Below, piece after piece: positions 1 to 9,120 of a stretch of 64,000 bases of DNA. The DNA is from JAWXCM01 sp034408745. GTDB lineage: Bacteria; Acidobacteriota; Terriglobia; Bryobacterales; Bryobacteraceae. Both the position numbers and the translations under genes were made by a program. The notes under the pieces are model-generated. The model made no database searches. It saw only the letters and a program-made list of their open reading frames with translations, and was not told the origin of the DNA. Each line of letters opens with the position of its first letter. Position 1 is the stretch's first letter. The stretch is from assembly GCA_034408745.1 (NCBI GenBank), contig JAWXCM010000320.1, positions 11,364 through 75,363 of the forward strand, given 5' to 3'.

Positions 1-1360
1 TCGCCTCACGCAGCTTATCGATGGCGCGTGCGCTCTCCGAGTTGCGCTCCATGGCACGCGCAAGATCGAACAAAGTGTCGGCATTGCGCTGTGTCCCGGC
101 GATCTGCCCGTAGCGTTCCACGGAACCAGGGAAATCGCGCGCCACCATCATTTGTATAGCGAGCAGTCTCAGTTCATCCGTGCGGTCGGCAATGGGATGA
201 TTCGCAGCAACGGTCGACGCCTGCAGCATCGCCTGGCGAGCACGGTCTGAGTAATCCTGCTCCGCCCAGGCTTCGGCCAGCCGCGCATGCCCCATCGCGA
301 ATTTTGGATCCGCCTCCACAGCCATCTGAAGTTGTCGCGCCGCGGAGTTGAAGTCGCCGTCATGCAGCGCCGAAAGTCCCCGCTCATACCATGACACCGC
401 TTCCGGCCGAGGTGTCCACGCACGCCGGTACGTCATCAGGAACGCAGTGACGGCGATCATTCCCACAGTCGCAGCAACAGCCCAGGGAAGCCACGGGAAT
501 CGCGAGCTACTCTCACCGGTGAGTGCCGTGCGTACCTCGGCCGCCGCTGCGAATCGCTTTTCCGGGACAACGGACAGACACCGCAACACCACGCCGTCCC
601 ACTGAGGCTCGATACCCGGCGGCTTTGGTGTCGCGGTGAATCGCGCCGAACCATGGTCCACCCACGGAAGATGACCGACAGTCATCTCATACATCACGAC
701 GCCCAGTGCGTAGAGATCCACCGACGCGGTCGGCTCGGCACCCGACAACTGCTCAGGAGCCATGTAGGCAGGTGTGCCAGCCACCCAGTTGGTCGCGGTA
801 TCGGCAGCAGCCCTCGCCGCCATCGAGTCGCCGGATGCGCGCGCCAGTCCGAAGTCGGTAACTACCACCCGGCCGTCTTCAGTGATGAAGATGTTGCCCG
901 GCTTCAGATCGCGATGCACGATGCCGTGCGCGTGCGCCGCTTCCAGCGCCTGCGCCACCCGCACAGCCACGGTACGCGCTTCCTTCACAGAGAACGGTCC
1001 TCGCTGCTTCAGCACTGTGGCCAGTGTGTCGCCCCGCAACAGCTCCATCGTGTAGAACGCGCCCGCCACATCGTCGGAGCCGAAGTCGTAAACGCGGCAG
1101 ACATTGCTGTGGGAGACAGCCCGCGCCAGAACCAGCTCTCGCTGGAAACGCCGCACCGACGTCTGATCCGCCTCGCCGCGAATCGTCTTCAGTGCCACCG
1201 ACATTCCGAGCACCGTGTCTTCGGCCTCATACACTTCGCCCATTCCGCCGTGCCCAAGCAGGCAGAGAATGCGATAACGGTTAGCCAGCGTTTGCCCGAC
1301 GTGCAGCGAACGGCTGTGCCCCGTGGATGCGAAATGCGGAATTCCGTCGCCGGAAGCCAT
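1..1360 (-). CDS. Ser/Thr protein kinase with TPR region (C-terminus outside window)
   Basis: Transmembrane eukaryotic-type protein kinase. The reverse strand is open from an ATG at 1360 to the window edge (about 453 codons). The kinase domain (about residues 29-280) has a glycine loop LGHGGMGEVY (35-44), the ATP lysine in VALK (K58), catalytic HRDLKPGN (149-156), DFG (169-171) and APEQ (201-204). A single membrane segment follows at about 292-310, then alpha-helical TPR-like repeats, presumably outside the cytoplasm. This architecture is very common in Acidobacteriota. It starts 38 bp downstream of der on the same strand and may be cotranscribed with it. The signal sensed is unknown, and the end of the protein is not in the window. 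Confidence 0.93.
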   Translation of the reverse strand, partial: MASGDGIPHFASTGHSRSLHVGQTLANRYRILCLLGHGGMGEVYEAEDTVLGMSVALKTIRGEADQTSVRRFQRELVLARAVSHSNVCRVYDFGSDDVAGAFYTMELLRGDTLATVLKQRGPFSVKEARTVAVRVAQALEAAHAHGIVHRDLKPGNIFITEDGRVVVTDFGLARASGDSMAARAAADTATNWVAGTPAYMAPEQLSGAEPTASVDLYALGVVMYEMTVGHLPWVDHGSARFTATPKPPGIEPQWDGVVLRCLSVVPEKRFAAAAEVRTALTGESSSRFPWLPWAVAATVGMIAVTAFLMTYRRAWTPRPEAVSWYERGLSALHDGDFNSAARQLQMAVEADPKFAMGHARLAEAWAEQDYSDRARQAMLQASTVAANHPIADRTDELRLLAIQMMVARDFPGSVERYGQIAGTQRNADTLFDLARAMERNSESARAIDKLREA

Positions 1361-1398
1361 AGTCCCTTTGCGCTGAACTTCTATTATCGGCAGAAAGT

Positions 1399-2739
1399 CT
1401 ATCGACGTTCGCGGGATCTTACCTGAAGTTGTATCGGTGTGCCCTGAAACCCGAATCGTTCCCTCAGACGGTTGATGAGAAAACGTTCCGCCGAGAAGTG
1501 CAGTGCGCTGGTCCTGTCCGTGAACAGAACGAACTTCGGCGGTCGCACCGAGGGCTGAGTGATGTAGTAGATCTTGATCGCGGGCTCGATCTTCAGCGTT
1601 TCCACGAAGCGGTTGAGTTCGCCCGTTGTGATGCGTGTGGAAGCCGCGGCGAACACCTTGTGGATCAGCGGGAAGAGTGGCTGTACTCCCATCCCCTTCG
1701 ACGCGGACAGGAAGGCAATCGGCGCATACTCGAGGAATTTCAATTCGTCGCGTATCTGCTGGGTAAACGCCCTCTTGTCTTTCTTCTCTATCGCATCCCA
1801 CTTGTTGACGCAAAGGATGACGGCGCGGCCGTCCTCATGCGCATACCCGGCCACCGTCGCATCATGGCCAACCACGCCTTCCGTTGCGTCGATGACCAGA
1901 AGCGCGACGTTCGCCATCCGGATATGGCGCCGCGCCATCACCACACTAAGCTTCTCCGCCATCTCGTGCGTCTTGCCCTTACGGCGAATTCCGGCGGTAT
2001 CGACGAAGATATGTTCGATACCGTCCCGGATCAGTGTCTCGTCCACCGCATCGCGAGTGGTACCCGCAACGGGGGAAACGATGGATCGTTCGCTCCCGGT
2101 CAGAGCGTTAAGCAGCGTCGACTTGCCCACGTTCGGGCGGCCGATGATCGCCACCTTAATACGCGTAAGTTTCGGCTCCGCCGGGCTCGCCTCACCGTCG
2201 ATTTCGGGAAACTCTTCTTCGTCCGGCTCAGGCTCAATGCCCTCGCTCACGTGCTCCAGCAGATCGCCGATGCCCAGCTTGTGCTCGGCCGACACCGGGA
2301 ACATGTGTTCGAAGCCCATCGAATAGAAGTTGTGGACCAGGTCCTCACGCACCGTGGCGTCGATCTTGTTGATCGCCAGTACAACCGGCTTGTTCAGCTT
2401 GCGCAGAATGGACGCGAGTTCGCGGTCCGTCCCGGTGATCTCCGTGCGCCCGTCAATCACAAAAATGATGTGATGCGCCTGCTCCAGCGCAAAGCGAGCC
2501 TGTCGCAGGATCTCCGACGGAATCAGAGCGTCGTCATGAGGGAGGATACCCCCGGTATCGATTACTTCAAAGTGCCGCCGTTCCCAGGAGGCTTCACCGT
2601 AGATGCGGTCGCGGGTAATGCCCGGTTCGTCGCCGACAATCGAACGGCGTTGTCCGGTGATGGCGTTAAAAAGGGTCGACTTCCCGACGTTGGGTCTGCC
2701 TACGATGACGACGGACGGCTTAGGGCCGTGCTTCGGCAT
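1399..2739 (-). CDS. der: Ribosome-assembly GTPase Der (EngA)
   Basis: Essential double GTPase needed for maturation of the 50S ribosomal subunit. Two tandem G domains are visible: GRPNVGKS at 14-21, DTGG at 61-64 and NKID at 124-127 in the first; GRPNVGKS at 200-207, DTAG and NKWD in the second. An acidic linker (about 168-190) joins them, and a KH-like RNA-binding domain ends the protein. The 446-residue length is typical. The first ATG is directly followed by the first beta strand of the G domain, so the start is well supported. It is divergent from the enolase-superfamily gene at 2766. Confidence 0.97.
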   Translation of the reverse strand: MPKHGPKPSVVIVGRPNVGKSTLFNAITGQRRSIVGDEPGITRDRIYGEASWERRHFEVIDTGGILPHDDALIPSEILRQARFALEQAHHIIFVIDGRTEITGTDRELASILRKLNKPVVLAINKIDATVREDLVHNFYSMGFEHMFPVSAEHKLGIGDLLEHVSEGIEPEPDEEEFPEIDGEASPAEPKLTRIKVAIIGRPNVGKSTLLNALTGSERSIVSPVAGTTRDAVDETLIRDGIEHIFVDTAGIRRKGKTHEMAEKLSVVMARRHIRMANVALLVIDATEGVVGHDATVAGYAHEDGRAVILCVNKWDAIEKKDKRAFTQQIRDELKFLEYAPIAFLSASKGMGVQPLFPLIHKVFAAASTRITTGELNRFVETLKIEPAIKIYYITQPSVRPPKFVLFTDRTSALHFSAERFLINRLRERFGFQGTPIQLQVRSRERR

Positions 2740-2765
2740 TAGAACTCCATGATAGCGTGTAACTC

Positions 2766-3965
2766 ATGGAACGAAGAAGGTTTCTGCTGACCGGTGCCAG
2801 CGCCCTCGTGGCCGGAGCCTCTTTGCGCGCCGAGGTTCCCGAATGGGAAAAGCCCCTCTTCGACCTGCGGAAGGTCTCGTCTTCGCCCGTACGCGTGAAG
2901 TCGATAGACGTTCTGCAGAACGGGAAAAACTACTTCGTCCGGGCTCTCTCCGCCGACGGCGCAACGGGAATCACCATCGCCAAGGATCCCATCGAGGTAC
3001 TCCTTCCGATCCTCAAACACAAGGTCGCCCCGGCGTTCATCGGCAAGGACGCGCGCGATCTGGAGTCATTGATCGACGACGTCTACGTAAAGAACTACAA
3101 GCTGGCCGGTCAGGCGCTCTGGCTTCCGGTGTCGTGCGTGGAGCAGGCGCTGCTGGACATGCTCGGGCGTACGGCGAAGAAACCGGTCGGTCAGATACTG
3201 GGCGGACAGTTGCGCAAAGAGATCCCGGTGTACCTGTCCGGATCTGCGCGCGAGTTGACCGCGGAGCAGGAGGTCGACATCTATGTAAGAGGTGTCGAGG
3301 CAACGGGCGCGAAGGCTGTGAAGTTCAAAATTGGCGGGCGCATGAGCCGCAACGCCGATGCCTACCCCGGCCGCACGGAGAAGCTGTTGACGCTGGCCCG
3401 CAAGCGCCTCGGCGACAACATCATCCTCTATGCGGATGCCAACGGGTCGTACGACGCGAAGAAGGCCATCGAGATGGGCCGGATGCTGCAGGATCTGAAG
3501 TTCCAGTTCTTCGAAGAGCCTTGCCCGTGGGAAGAGGTCAGCGAGACGAAGAAGGTGGCCGACACGCTCGACATTCCCATCGCGTTCGGCGAGCAGAACT
3601 CGAGCCTCTGGGCGTTCGACTGGATGATGTCGACCGGCGTGATGGAGATCGCCCAGCCCGACCTGAACTACAACGGCGGTTTCATCCGCGCGCTTCGAGT
3701 GGCGAGAATCGCGCGCAAGCACAAGGGTGTCATCACTCCTCACAACACGCAAACCGGAGCCGCGGGAGCAAAGGTGCTGCAGTTCGCCTCCTGCTGCCCG
3801 AACCCTGGCCCCTACATGGAATACCCCTGGCGCGAACCAGAAAAGCCCGCGAGCTGGTACTCGCCAAACCTGTTCATCAGGAACGGAAAGATCGCCGTGC
3901 CGGACGGCCCCGGCCTGGGCATCGACTACGACCCGGCCTGCATCGCCGCCGCCAAACCTATTTAA
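2766..3965 (+). CDS. Exported enolase-superfamily (mandelate racemase subgroup) enzyme
   Basis: Acid-sugar dehydratase or epimerase/racemase of the enolase superfamily. The N-terminus carries a twin-arginine-like signal (ERRRFLLTG), so it is probably exported. The C-terminal barrel has a KxK motif (K186, K188), metal ligands D224, E250 and E276, and a D299/H326 pair matching the Asp-His dyad of the mandelate racemase subgroup. A K-x-K plus Asp-His set abstracts a proton next to a carboxylate. The substrate cannot be read from the sequence. Its 3' end overlaps the convergent broken nucleotidyltransferase gene by 8 bp. Confidence 0.87.
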   Translation: MERRRFLLTGASALVAGASLRAEVPEWEKPLFDLRKVSSSPVRVKSIDVLQNGKNYFVRALSADGATGITIAKDPIEVLLPILKHKVAPAFIGKDARDLESLIDDVYVKNYKLAGQALWLPVSCVEQALLDMLGRTAKKPVGQILGGQLRKEIPVYLSGSARELTAEQEVDIYVRGVEATGAKAVKFKIGGRMSRNADAYPGRTEKLLTLARKRLGDNIILYADANGSYDAKKAIEMGRMLQDLKFQFFEEPCPWEEVSETKKVADTLDIPIAFGEQNSSLWAFDWMMSTGVMEIAQPDLNYNGGFIRALRVARIARKHKGVITPHNTQTGAAGAKVLQFASCCPNPGPYMEYPWREPEKPASWYSPNLFIRNGKIAVPDGPGLGIDYDPACIAAAKPI

Positions 3966-4651
3966 CGGCGATGGCTTTCAGCCTGTGAACGACTGTCGAA
4001 ATCCTCGCCTGGCTTAGCTCGTCCGGCAGCAGATGACCCGGCAGAGCATCCAGAAATGCGGGCGTTTTCAGCAACGCATTGATGGCTTCCTGAAGATAGC
4101 TGCGGACTGGTGCAGGCGCAGCAAGCACCTCCTCTGCAACGACGGACCGCCCGGCAACCACGAACACCAGATCCTCCATGTCGCGGCTACCGAGGTAATC
4201 GTTCCCGCCTCGGCCATGAAAAGCTTCGAGCTTAGTCGCCAGAAAGTATGGCGTGGTGATGACCCGGATGCTCAACCCTCCCGAAATGGGGTGGCTGGCA
4301 GGGGCTTCCATCGCCGCGCGGTACCAGCGAATAGAAGAATCCGAGAACCTTCTCGTCGAGAGGCATAACATCAAGCACAACTTCCGAACAAATCCAACGG
4401 CACAAAGGAGCCCCTTCCCTGATGTCCTCAGCGAATCCGCATGCACGAAGGCGTTCACTAAAGATGGTGTTGGCGGCGTAAGTCGTGATTTCTGCGATGG
4501 CGTCAACATCTTCGGTGGGTCTGGCGGTCCCTTGTAGCTCGTCGGTCGCGAGTACTTCAGTAACGCATCCGCCTACGAACACGAGATCGTTGAGCAACGG
4601 CCTCAACAGCGTCGCTGCTGCGGCTAGTCGGTCAGAGTTTGAAGTCAGCAT
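3958..4651 (-). pseudogene. Nucleotidyltransferase (AbiEii-like), frameshifted
   Basis: Two overlapping reading frames together make one nucleotidyltransferase-fold protein. The first (start 4651) contains FVGGCVTEVL and TEDVDAI, the GG and DxD-like elements of the fold, and runs to EKVLGF. The second resumes at SIRWYRAAME and continues to the stop at 3958 with a helical C-terminus. Removing one base in the run at about 4334-4342 joins them as GFSIRWY, which resembles the continuous family sequence. The 5' end overlaps the winged-helix gene by 20 bp, so they form a coupled pair of toxin-antitoxin appearance. It is either a real loss-of-function mutation or a single-base sequencing error. Confidence 0.75.
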
Positions 4652-5171
4652 GGACTGGCTTCAGACGGTCGTGGAGCTCCGTTCGGGCGATGCTGCGTTC
4701 ACGAGCCCGACCGTCGCGCAGCGCGTCGGCCAGCACCAGATACTCGTAAAAGCTCTGGTGGCGAAGTGCCGCCGCCGGTGCGGACTTGTAGAGCGGGGTC
4801 AATGCCACTCCACGCACCGCTCCGCCTTCGTAAGGCCAGACTGGAACTGGGTCTGCGCCCGAACTGATCTGGCTTCGTACAGGCTCGGCGCCCCACGAAG
4901 TAGGAACGCCGCGCGTAAGACCGCCTCGTTCGGCCGGAAACGAATATCTAAGCCCGTGGAAGAGGAACTCCTCCAGTGCTGAGACGTTCAGGCGATTCCC
5001 CAGCGCGGATCCGTGCAGCAACCCGCTCGCCTGTGACCGTTTAACACTGGCATGTACCTCAGATGGACTCATCCCGAGGTCCAATGCGAGTTGAGAGTAA
5101 GGCACGCGCCGCTCACCACCCGTGGCGGCGAGCTTCAACAAAACGTAGACGTCTTGAGGCTTCAGCGCCAT
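4632..5171 (-). CDS. Winged-helix regulator paired with nucleotidyltransferase
   Basis: Protein of 179 residues beginning MALKPQD, with a MarR-like winged helix at its N-terminus (VYVLLKL, then SQLALDLGMSPSEVHASVKR as the likely HTH). I chose the ATG at 5171 over an upstream in-frame ATG at 5246: it starts the recognisable domain, AGGAG lies directly upstream, and the longer start would run through the promoter-like palindrome. It overlaps the downstream nucleotidyltransferase by 20 bp, indicating translational coupling. I infer an autoregulating antitoxin/regulator role. The C-terminal half has no motif I recognise. Confidence 0.72.
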   Translation of the reverse strand: MALKPQDVYVLLKLAATGGERRVPYSQLALDLGMSPSEVHASVKRSQASGLLHGSALGNRLNVSALEEFLFHGLRYSFPAERGGLTRGVPTSWGAEPVRSQISSGADPVPVWPYEGGAVRGVALTPLYKSAPAAALRHQSFYEYLVLADALRDGRARERSIARTELHDRLKPVHADFKL

Positions 5172-5184
5172 ACTCCTATAATAC

Positions 5185-5201
5185 ATTCGCGATTCGCGAA
5201 T
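5185..5201 (-). promoter_or_regulatory. Candidate operator of the winged-helix/nucleotidyltransferase pair
   Basis: Seventeen bases made of an ATTCGCG half followed by the perfect palindrome ATTCGCGAAT, lying 14 bp upstream of the 5171 start codon. TATTAT between it and the AGGAG sequence could be a -10 box, so a protein bound here would occlude the promoter. Autoregulation is inferred from position only. Confidence 0.5.
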
Positions 5202-5212
5202 ACAGAATGAGG

Positions 5213-6448
5213 CTAGGCTGCGCGCTTCATCACGCGCGTCGACCACACCTCGGCGAACAACCGGAATGCCCTGGGCTCTCGTTGACCCACCAACATGCGG
5301 ATCACCTCAACACCAGCCCAAACCAGATACGTGTAAGTAATCCATTCGTGAATGTGACGTGAGATGAAACCCAGGCCGGAATCGCCCGGAGACACCGGTG
5401 AGAACAGGAACTGCACAAACCACATCACGAACAGCACCGTGGCTTCCCACCACGCCAGCTCCATGTTGATCAGGAACATCAGGCCCACTGCCGACTGCCC
5501 GAGGGTCATCAGCAACTCCAGCGACTGCTGATCGTCGAACGTGATCGGCGTCATCGCGCCCTTGCTCATCGAGTACACCACCGGCAGCATCGCCGTAAGC
5601 AGCGTCCACTGGTTGATGTTGCTCGACACCATGTTCATCAGTGCCATTGGAGACTTATCCACGGTCCGGGCCCAGTAGAACGCCGAGACCTTCTCCGGGA
5701 ACTCCGAAACAAACGGCGCAACCCACTGAATGAACACGAACTCCGGAACACCCAGCACCATCGAAACCGCCAGCAGACTGCCGAGGAACGGATCCGCCAT
5801 GAAATAAATCAGCGCGCCGCCGGCAAGGAACAGCGCCGCGATCATTGCGTTGCGGACCATCGGAGCCGACGTCACAATCGTGCGCGGAATGATCTCGAGC
5901 TCATTCACCGACTCCGCCTCTTCCGGCGGCATCTTGCTGAGCACAACCAGATAAGCGATATAAATCGCTATCAGAATCGCGGCGTCCACCAGATTGAGCG
6001 ACCGTTTGAACCACACCAGGCTGATGTACACCAGCGGCACCATCAGTCCCACCACCTCGACGCAGTGTCCGTGTTCCAGGCGGATCGCTCTCAGCGGCGT
6101 GCCGCTTCGTCTCCGGTGGAAGTACGCAGTGACCGCGTAAATCATCGGCCACCCGAGCCCTGTGAGCAGGCGCAGCGCGCCCGTCAGCCCGGCCAGCAGC
6201 AAAGGAACTTGCTGCTTCCACGCCAGCACCGCTTCTACCGCGAACTCCGGAAGCGTCTGCAGCCATGCAAGTATTGCCAGCGCGAAACCCTGCGCAATGA
6301 AAAACTGCGCCGATTCAGCCGCCCAGGCAATCAGCATCGATGCCAGCAGAATGGCGGGAGCCGTCCAGAAGACAGCACTCGGACTGGTCCTGGCCACTTC
6401 CGCGGCGGCCAGCAGTGCGAAGGTGAATATCGACACACGTACGCCCAT
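5213..6448 (-). CDS. Sodium/calcium exchanger-family membrane protein
   Basis: Polytopic inner-membrane protein (about 411 residues, 10-11 hydrophobic segments) with two inverted alpha-repeat-like motifs: LPEFAVE in the N-terminal half and SEFPEKVS in the C-terminal half. These are the acidic ion-binding signatures of the Ca2+:cation antiporter superfamily. It probably exchanges Ca2+ (or another cation) for Na+ or H+; the specificity is not visible. The ATG at 6448 is preferred because the upstream alternative (6499) adds an arginine-rich tail inside nadB. It lies 28 bp downstream of nadB on the same strand. Confidence 0.82.
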   Translation of the reverse strand: MGVRVSIFTFALLAAAEVARTSPSAVFWTAPAILLASMLIAWAAESAQFFIAQGFALAILAWLQTLPEFAVEAVLAWKQQVPLLLAGLTGALRLLTGLGWPMIYAVTAYFHRRRSGTPLRAIRLEHGHCVEVVGLMVPLVYISLVWFKRSLNLVDAAILIAIYIAYLVVLSKMPPEEAESVNELEIIPRTIVTSAPMVRNAMIAALFLAGGALIYFMADPFLGSLLAVSMVLGVPEFVFIQWVAPFVSEFPEKVSAFYWARTVDKSPMALMNMVSSNINQWTLLTAMLPVVYSMSKGAMTPITFDDQQSLELLMTLGQSAVGLMFLINMELAWWEATVLFVMWFVQFLFSPVSPGDSGLGFISRHIHEWITYTYLVWAGVEVIRMLVGQREPRAFRLFAEVWSTRVMKRAA

Positions 6449-6476
6449 CACCTGGGACGAAGTCGCGGGACGCAAA

Positions 6477-8006
6477 CTACGGGAACGTAACCTGAGCATT
6501 TTCCTTGTTGATTACAGAGTGCCGCCGATATTCCTCGCGAGTTTCCGGGAAATCGGTCCGATAATGTCCGCCGCGGCTTTCTTCCCGCGCCAGAGCGCAC
6601 CGTGCCGTCAGCGTTGCCACGGTATGAATGTTCCTCAACTCAAAACCCGCGCGCGCCGTGTTCGACTTTTCAGACGAACCAGCCGCGTCCAGTTCATCGA
6701 GCGCGGTTCTGAGCCCATCGGCGCAACGCGCAATCCCGCAGTGCATCCACGTGAGTTCGCGGACCCGGTCTTCTTCAATGGCGGGAATTAGCATGGGCCC
6801 TGGGATCTCACCCCGACTCGGCGAATCCTCCACCCATTCTCGCATCGCCGCGCCCGCACGAGCCCCGAACACCACGCCTTCCAGCAGTGAATTGCTCGCC
6901 AGCCGGTTGGCGCCATGCACGCCCGTGCACGCAGCTTCACCCGCCGCGAACAGCCTGGGCAGCGTCGAGCGGCCGTTCAGATCCGTGTGCACGCCACCCA
7001 TCGCATAATGCGCAGCCGGGTGAACCGGAACCGGAGCACCCGTAATGTCCACCCCGTGCGCCAGACACGTCTCATACACGCGCGGAAACCGGCGGCGTAC
7101 GAACTCCGCGCCCAGGTGTGCCAGCTGCAGACACACCGGAGCGCCCGTCCGGGCCATTTCCGCCACAATCGACCGCGAGACCACATCGCGAGGCGCCAGT
7201 TCCCCCATCTCGTGGTAATGGGACATGAAGCGCTCCCCCGCCTGGTTGATCAGGTACGCGCCCTCGCCCCGGAGTGCTTCAGTCAGCAGGAATCGAGGCG
7301 CGCCGGGCACAAACAACGCCGTCGGATGGAACTGGACAAACTCGATATCGCTGATCGCAGCACCCGCTCGATACGCCGCGGCCACACCGTCGCCAGTAGC
7401 CACCACCGGATTCGTTGTCTGGCTGTAGATCCGCCCCAGCCCTCCAGTAGCCAGCAGTACCGCCCGAGCCTCCAGCCGCACCATAGTCTTCGCCTGTTGA
7501 TCGCAGGCGACAGCCCCACACACCGTGTCGCCATCTACAAGCAAATCAACCACCGCGGAGAAACTGCGAAACGTGACGGATGGCAGTGACGACGCTCTGC
7601 GATACAGCGTGCGCGCCATTTCCCGGCCCGTGGAATCGCCATGCGAATGCAGGACGCGATTCCGGCTGTGAGCTCCTTCCCGCGCAAACACAAGCTTGGC
7701 GCCCTCGCGGTCGAACTCGATGCCCCAGTCCATCAAATCCTGAATCGCCGCCGGACCCTCTTCCACCAGGACGCGAACGGCGGCTTCGTTGCACAACCCG
7801 GCACCCGCAACAATGGTGTCGTGCTCATGCAGCGACACTTCATCGTCGTCACTCAGCGCAACGGCGATGCCTCCCTGGGCATACTCCGAAGAGGATTCGC
7901 GCAGCGTATCCTTGGCAACCACCAGCACCGAACCGGATGAAGCAAGTTCAATGGCGGCGCGCATGCCAGCGACTCCGGCGCCAACAATGAGGTAATCGTA
8001 TTTCAG
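6477..8006 (-). CDS. nadB: L-aspartate oxidase
   Basis: Flavoprotein that oxidises L-aspartate to iminoaspartate, the first step of de novo NAD synthesis. The FAD-binding motif is VGAGVAG, followed by QGGIAVA, HPTAL, a flavin-domain HYAMGGV and GANRLASNSL, then the helical C-terminal domain. The first ATG in frame (7964) lies after the GxGxxG motif, so translation must start further upstream. The open frame begins just after a stop near 8043 and has no ATG, GTG or TTG there. CTG at 8006 (before KYDYLIVG) is the best candidate, giving 509 residues. nadA and nadC are not in the window. Confidence 0.9.
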   Translation of the reverse strand: MKYDYLIVGAGVAGMRAAIELASSGSVLVVAKDTLRESSSEYAQGGIAVALSDDDEVSLHEHDTIVAGAGLCNEAAVRVLVEEGPAAIQDLMDWGIEFDREGAKLVFAREGAHSRNRVLHSHGDSTGREMARTLYRRASSLPSVTFRSFSAVVDLLVDGDTVCGAVACDQQAKTMVRLEARAVLLATGGLGRIYSQTTNPVVATGDGVAAAYRAGAAISDIEFVQFHPTALFVPGAPRFLLTEALRGEGAYLINQAGERFMSHYHEMGELAPRDVVSRSIVAEMARTGAPVCLQLAHLGAEFVRRRFPRVYETCLAHGVDITGAPVPVHPAAHYAMGGVHTDLNGRSTLPRLFAAGEAACTGVHGANRLASNSLLEGVVFGARAGAAMREWVEDSPSRGEIPGPMLIPAIEEDRVRELTWMHCGIARCADGLRTALDELDAAGSSEKSNTARAGFELRNIHTVATLTARCALAREESRGGHYRTDFPETREEYRRHSVINKENAQVTFP

Positions 8007-8055
8007 GGTTTCCGTATAGCGGGGCGTGGCGATAATCCCATGTTACAACGGGGAT

Positions 8056-9120
8056 GTGCCTCAATACGAAGTCGTCACAGGGTCCAGCCGCTATCCCTGT
8101 GTCGTCGAACGTGGTGTCCTGAGCCGCGTACGTGAGTTCATCCCGGCGCGTGCCGGTAAAGTGTTTCTCACCACCACCGAAGATGTGTGGGAATTGCACG
8201 GCCGCAGGCTCGGCCTCGATGCACAGGTCCTGTTCTTCCCAGCCGGAGAAACCAACAAGCGTTTCCAGCACGTGGAAGCTCTGGCCGAGCAGATGGTGGA
8301 AGCCGGTGCCGACCGCTCCAGCATGGTCATCGCAATGGGCGGCGGTGTGGTCAACGATACGGGCGGATTCCTCGCCTCCATCTTTATGCGCGGCGTGCCC
8401 GTCATCCAGATCCCCACCACGCTTCTCTCCCAGGTCGACGCGGCGGTCGGCGGCAAGACCGGGGTAAACCTGCGCTCCGGCAAGAACCTGATCGGCACCT
8501 TCCACCAGCCTCTCGCCGTGCTGGTCGATTCCGAAGTACTGCGCACTCTGCCCGAACGCGAGTACCGCGCGGGCCTCTTTGAAGTCATCAAGCACGGTGT
8601 CATCGCCAGCCCGGAACTGTTTGCGCTGATGGACAGCCGTCGCGATGACGTGCTCGCCCAGGTGCCCGATGCAGTCGATTACATCGTCGCCGAATCCGTA
8701 CGAATCAAAGCCGAGGTGGTCTCGGCGGACGAAAAGGAAGGCGGTCTGCGACGCATCCTGAACTTCGGCCACACCATCGGTCACGGACTCGAATCGGAGA
8801 CTGGCTACTCGCGCTTCCTCCACGGAGAAGCCGTCGCGTTCGGCATGAAAGCCGCCACGCATCTCGCCTCGCTCGAAGGCGTGCTCACTGACGCCGGTCG
8901 CGATGCCATCCTGCACCAGGTCGAAGCGTATGGCCCGATCCCCGCACTCGGCGGCATCGGGGCCGAAGCGCTGGTCGCACGCACCCTCAGCGACAAAAAG
9001 ACCATTCAGGGTAAAGTGCACTTCGTATTGCCCGACCGCATCGGCCACACCGTCGTTCGATCCGGCATCGCACAAGCCCAGGTGCTGGAGGCAGTCCGGC
9101 GGGCACTGGGCGCGGCATGA
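8056..9120 (+). CDS. aroB: 3-dehydroquinate synthase
   Basis: Converts DAHP to 3-dehydroquinate in the shikimate pathway using NAD+ and a divalent metal. Visible signatures are GGGVVNDTGGF (nucleotide binding), PTTLLSQVDAAVGGKTGVN, the metal ligands in NFGHTIGHGLE and HGEAVAFGM. The frame is open from an ATG at 8026, but GTG at 8056 fits the usual N-terminus better (PQYEVVTGS) and has GGGGA just upstream. Divergent from nadB. Its stop overlaps the next start in an ATGA, so it is coupled to the methyltransferase gene. Confidence 0.95.
   Translation: MPQYEVVTGSSRYPCVVERGVLSRVREFIPARAGKVFLTTTEDVWELHGRRLGLDAQVLFFPAGETNKRFQHVEALAEQMVEAGADRSSMVIAMGGGVVNDTGGFLASIFMRGVPVIQIPTTLLSQVDAAVGGKTGVNLRSGKNLIGTFHQPLAVLVDSEVLRTLPEREYRAGLFEVIKHGVIASPELFALMDSRRDDVLAQVPDAVDYIVAESVRIKAEVVSADEKEGGLRRILNFGHTIGHGLESETGYSRFLHGEAVAFGMKAATHLASLEGVLTDAGRDAILHQVEAYGPIPALGGIGAEALVARTLSDKKTIQGKVHFVLPDRIGHTVVRSGIAQAQVLEAVRRALGAA

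Noticed and set aside
1429..2742. 437-codon open frame on the plus strand
   Set aside because: It is exactly antisense to der, whose GTPase motifs are unmistakable; the product is His/Arg-rich and has no family features.
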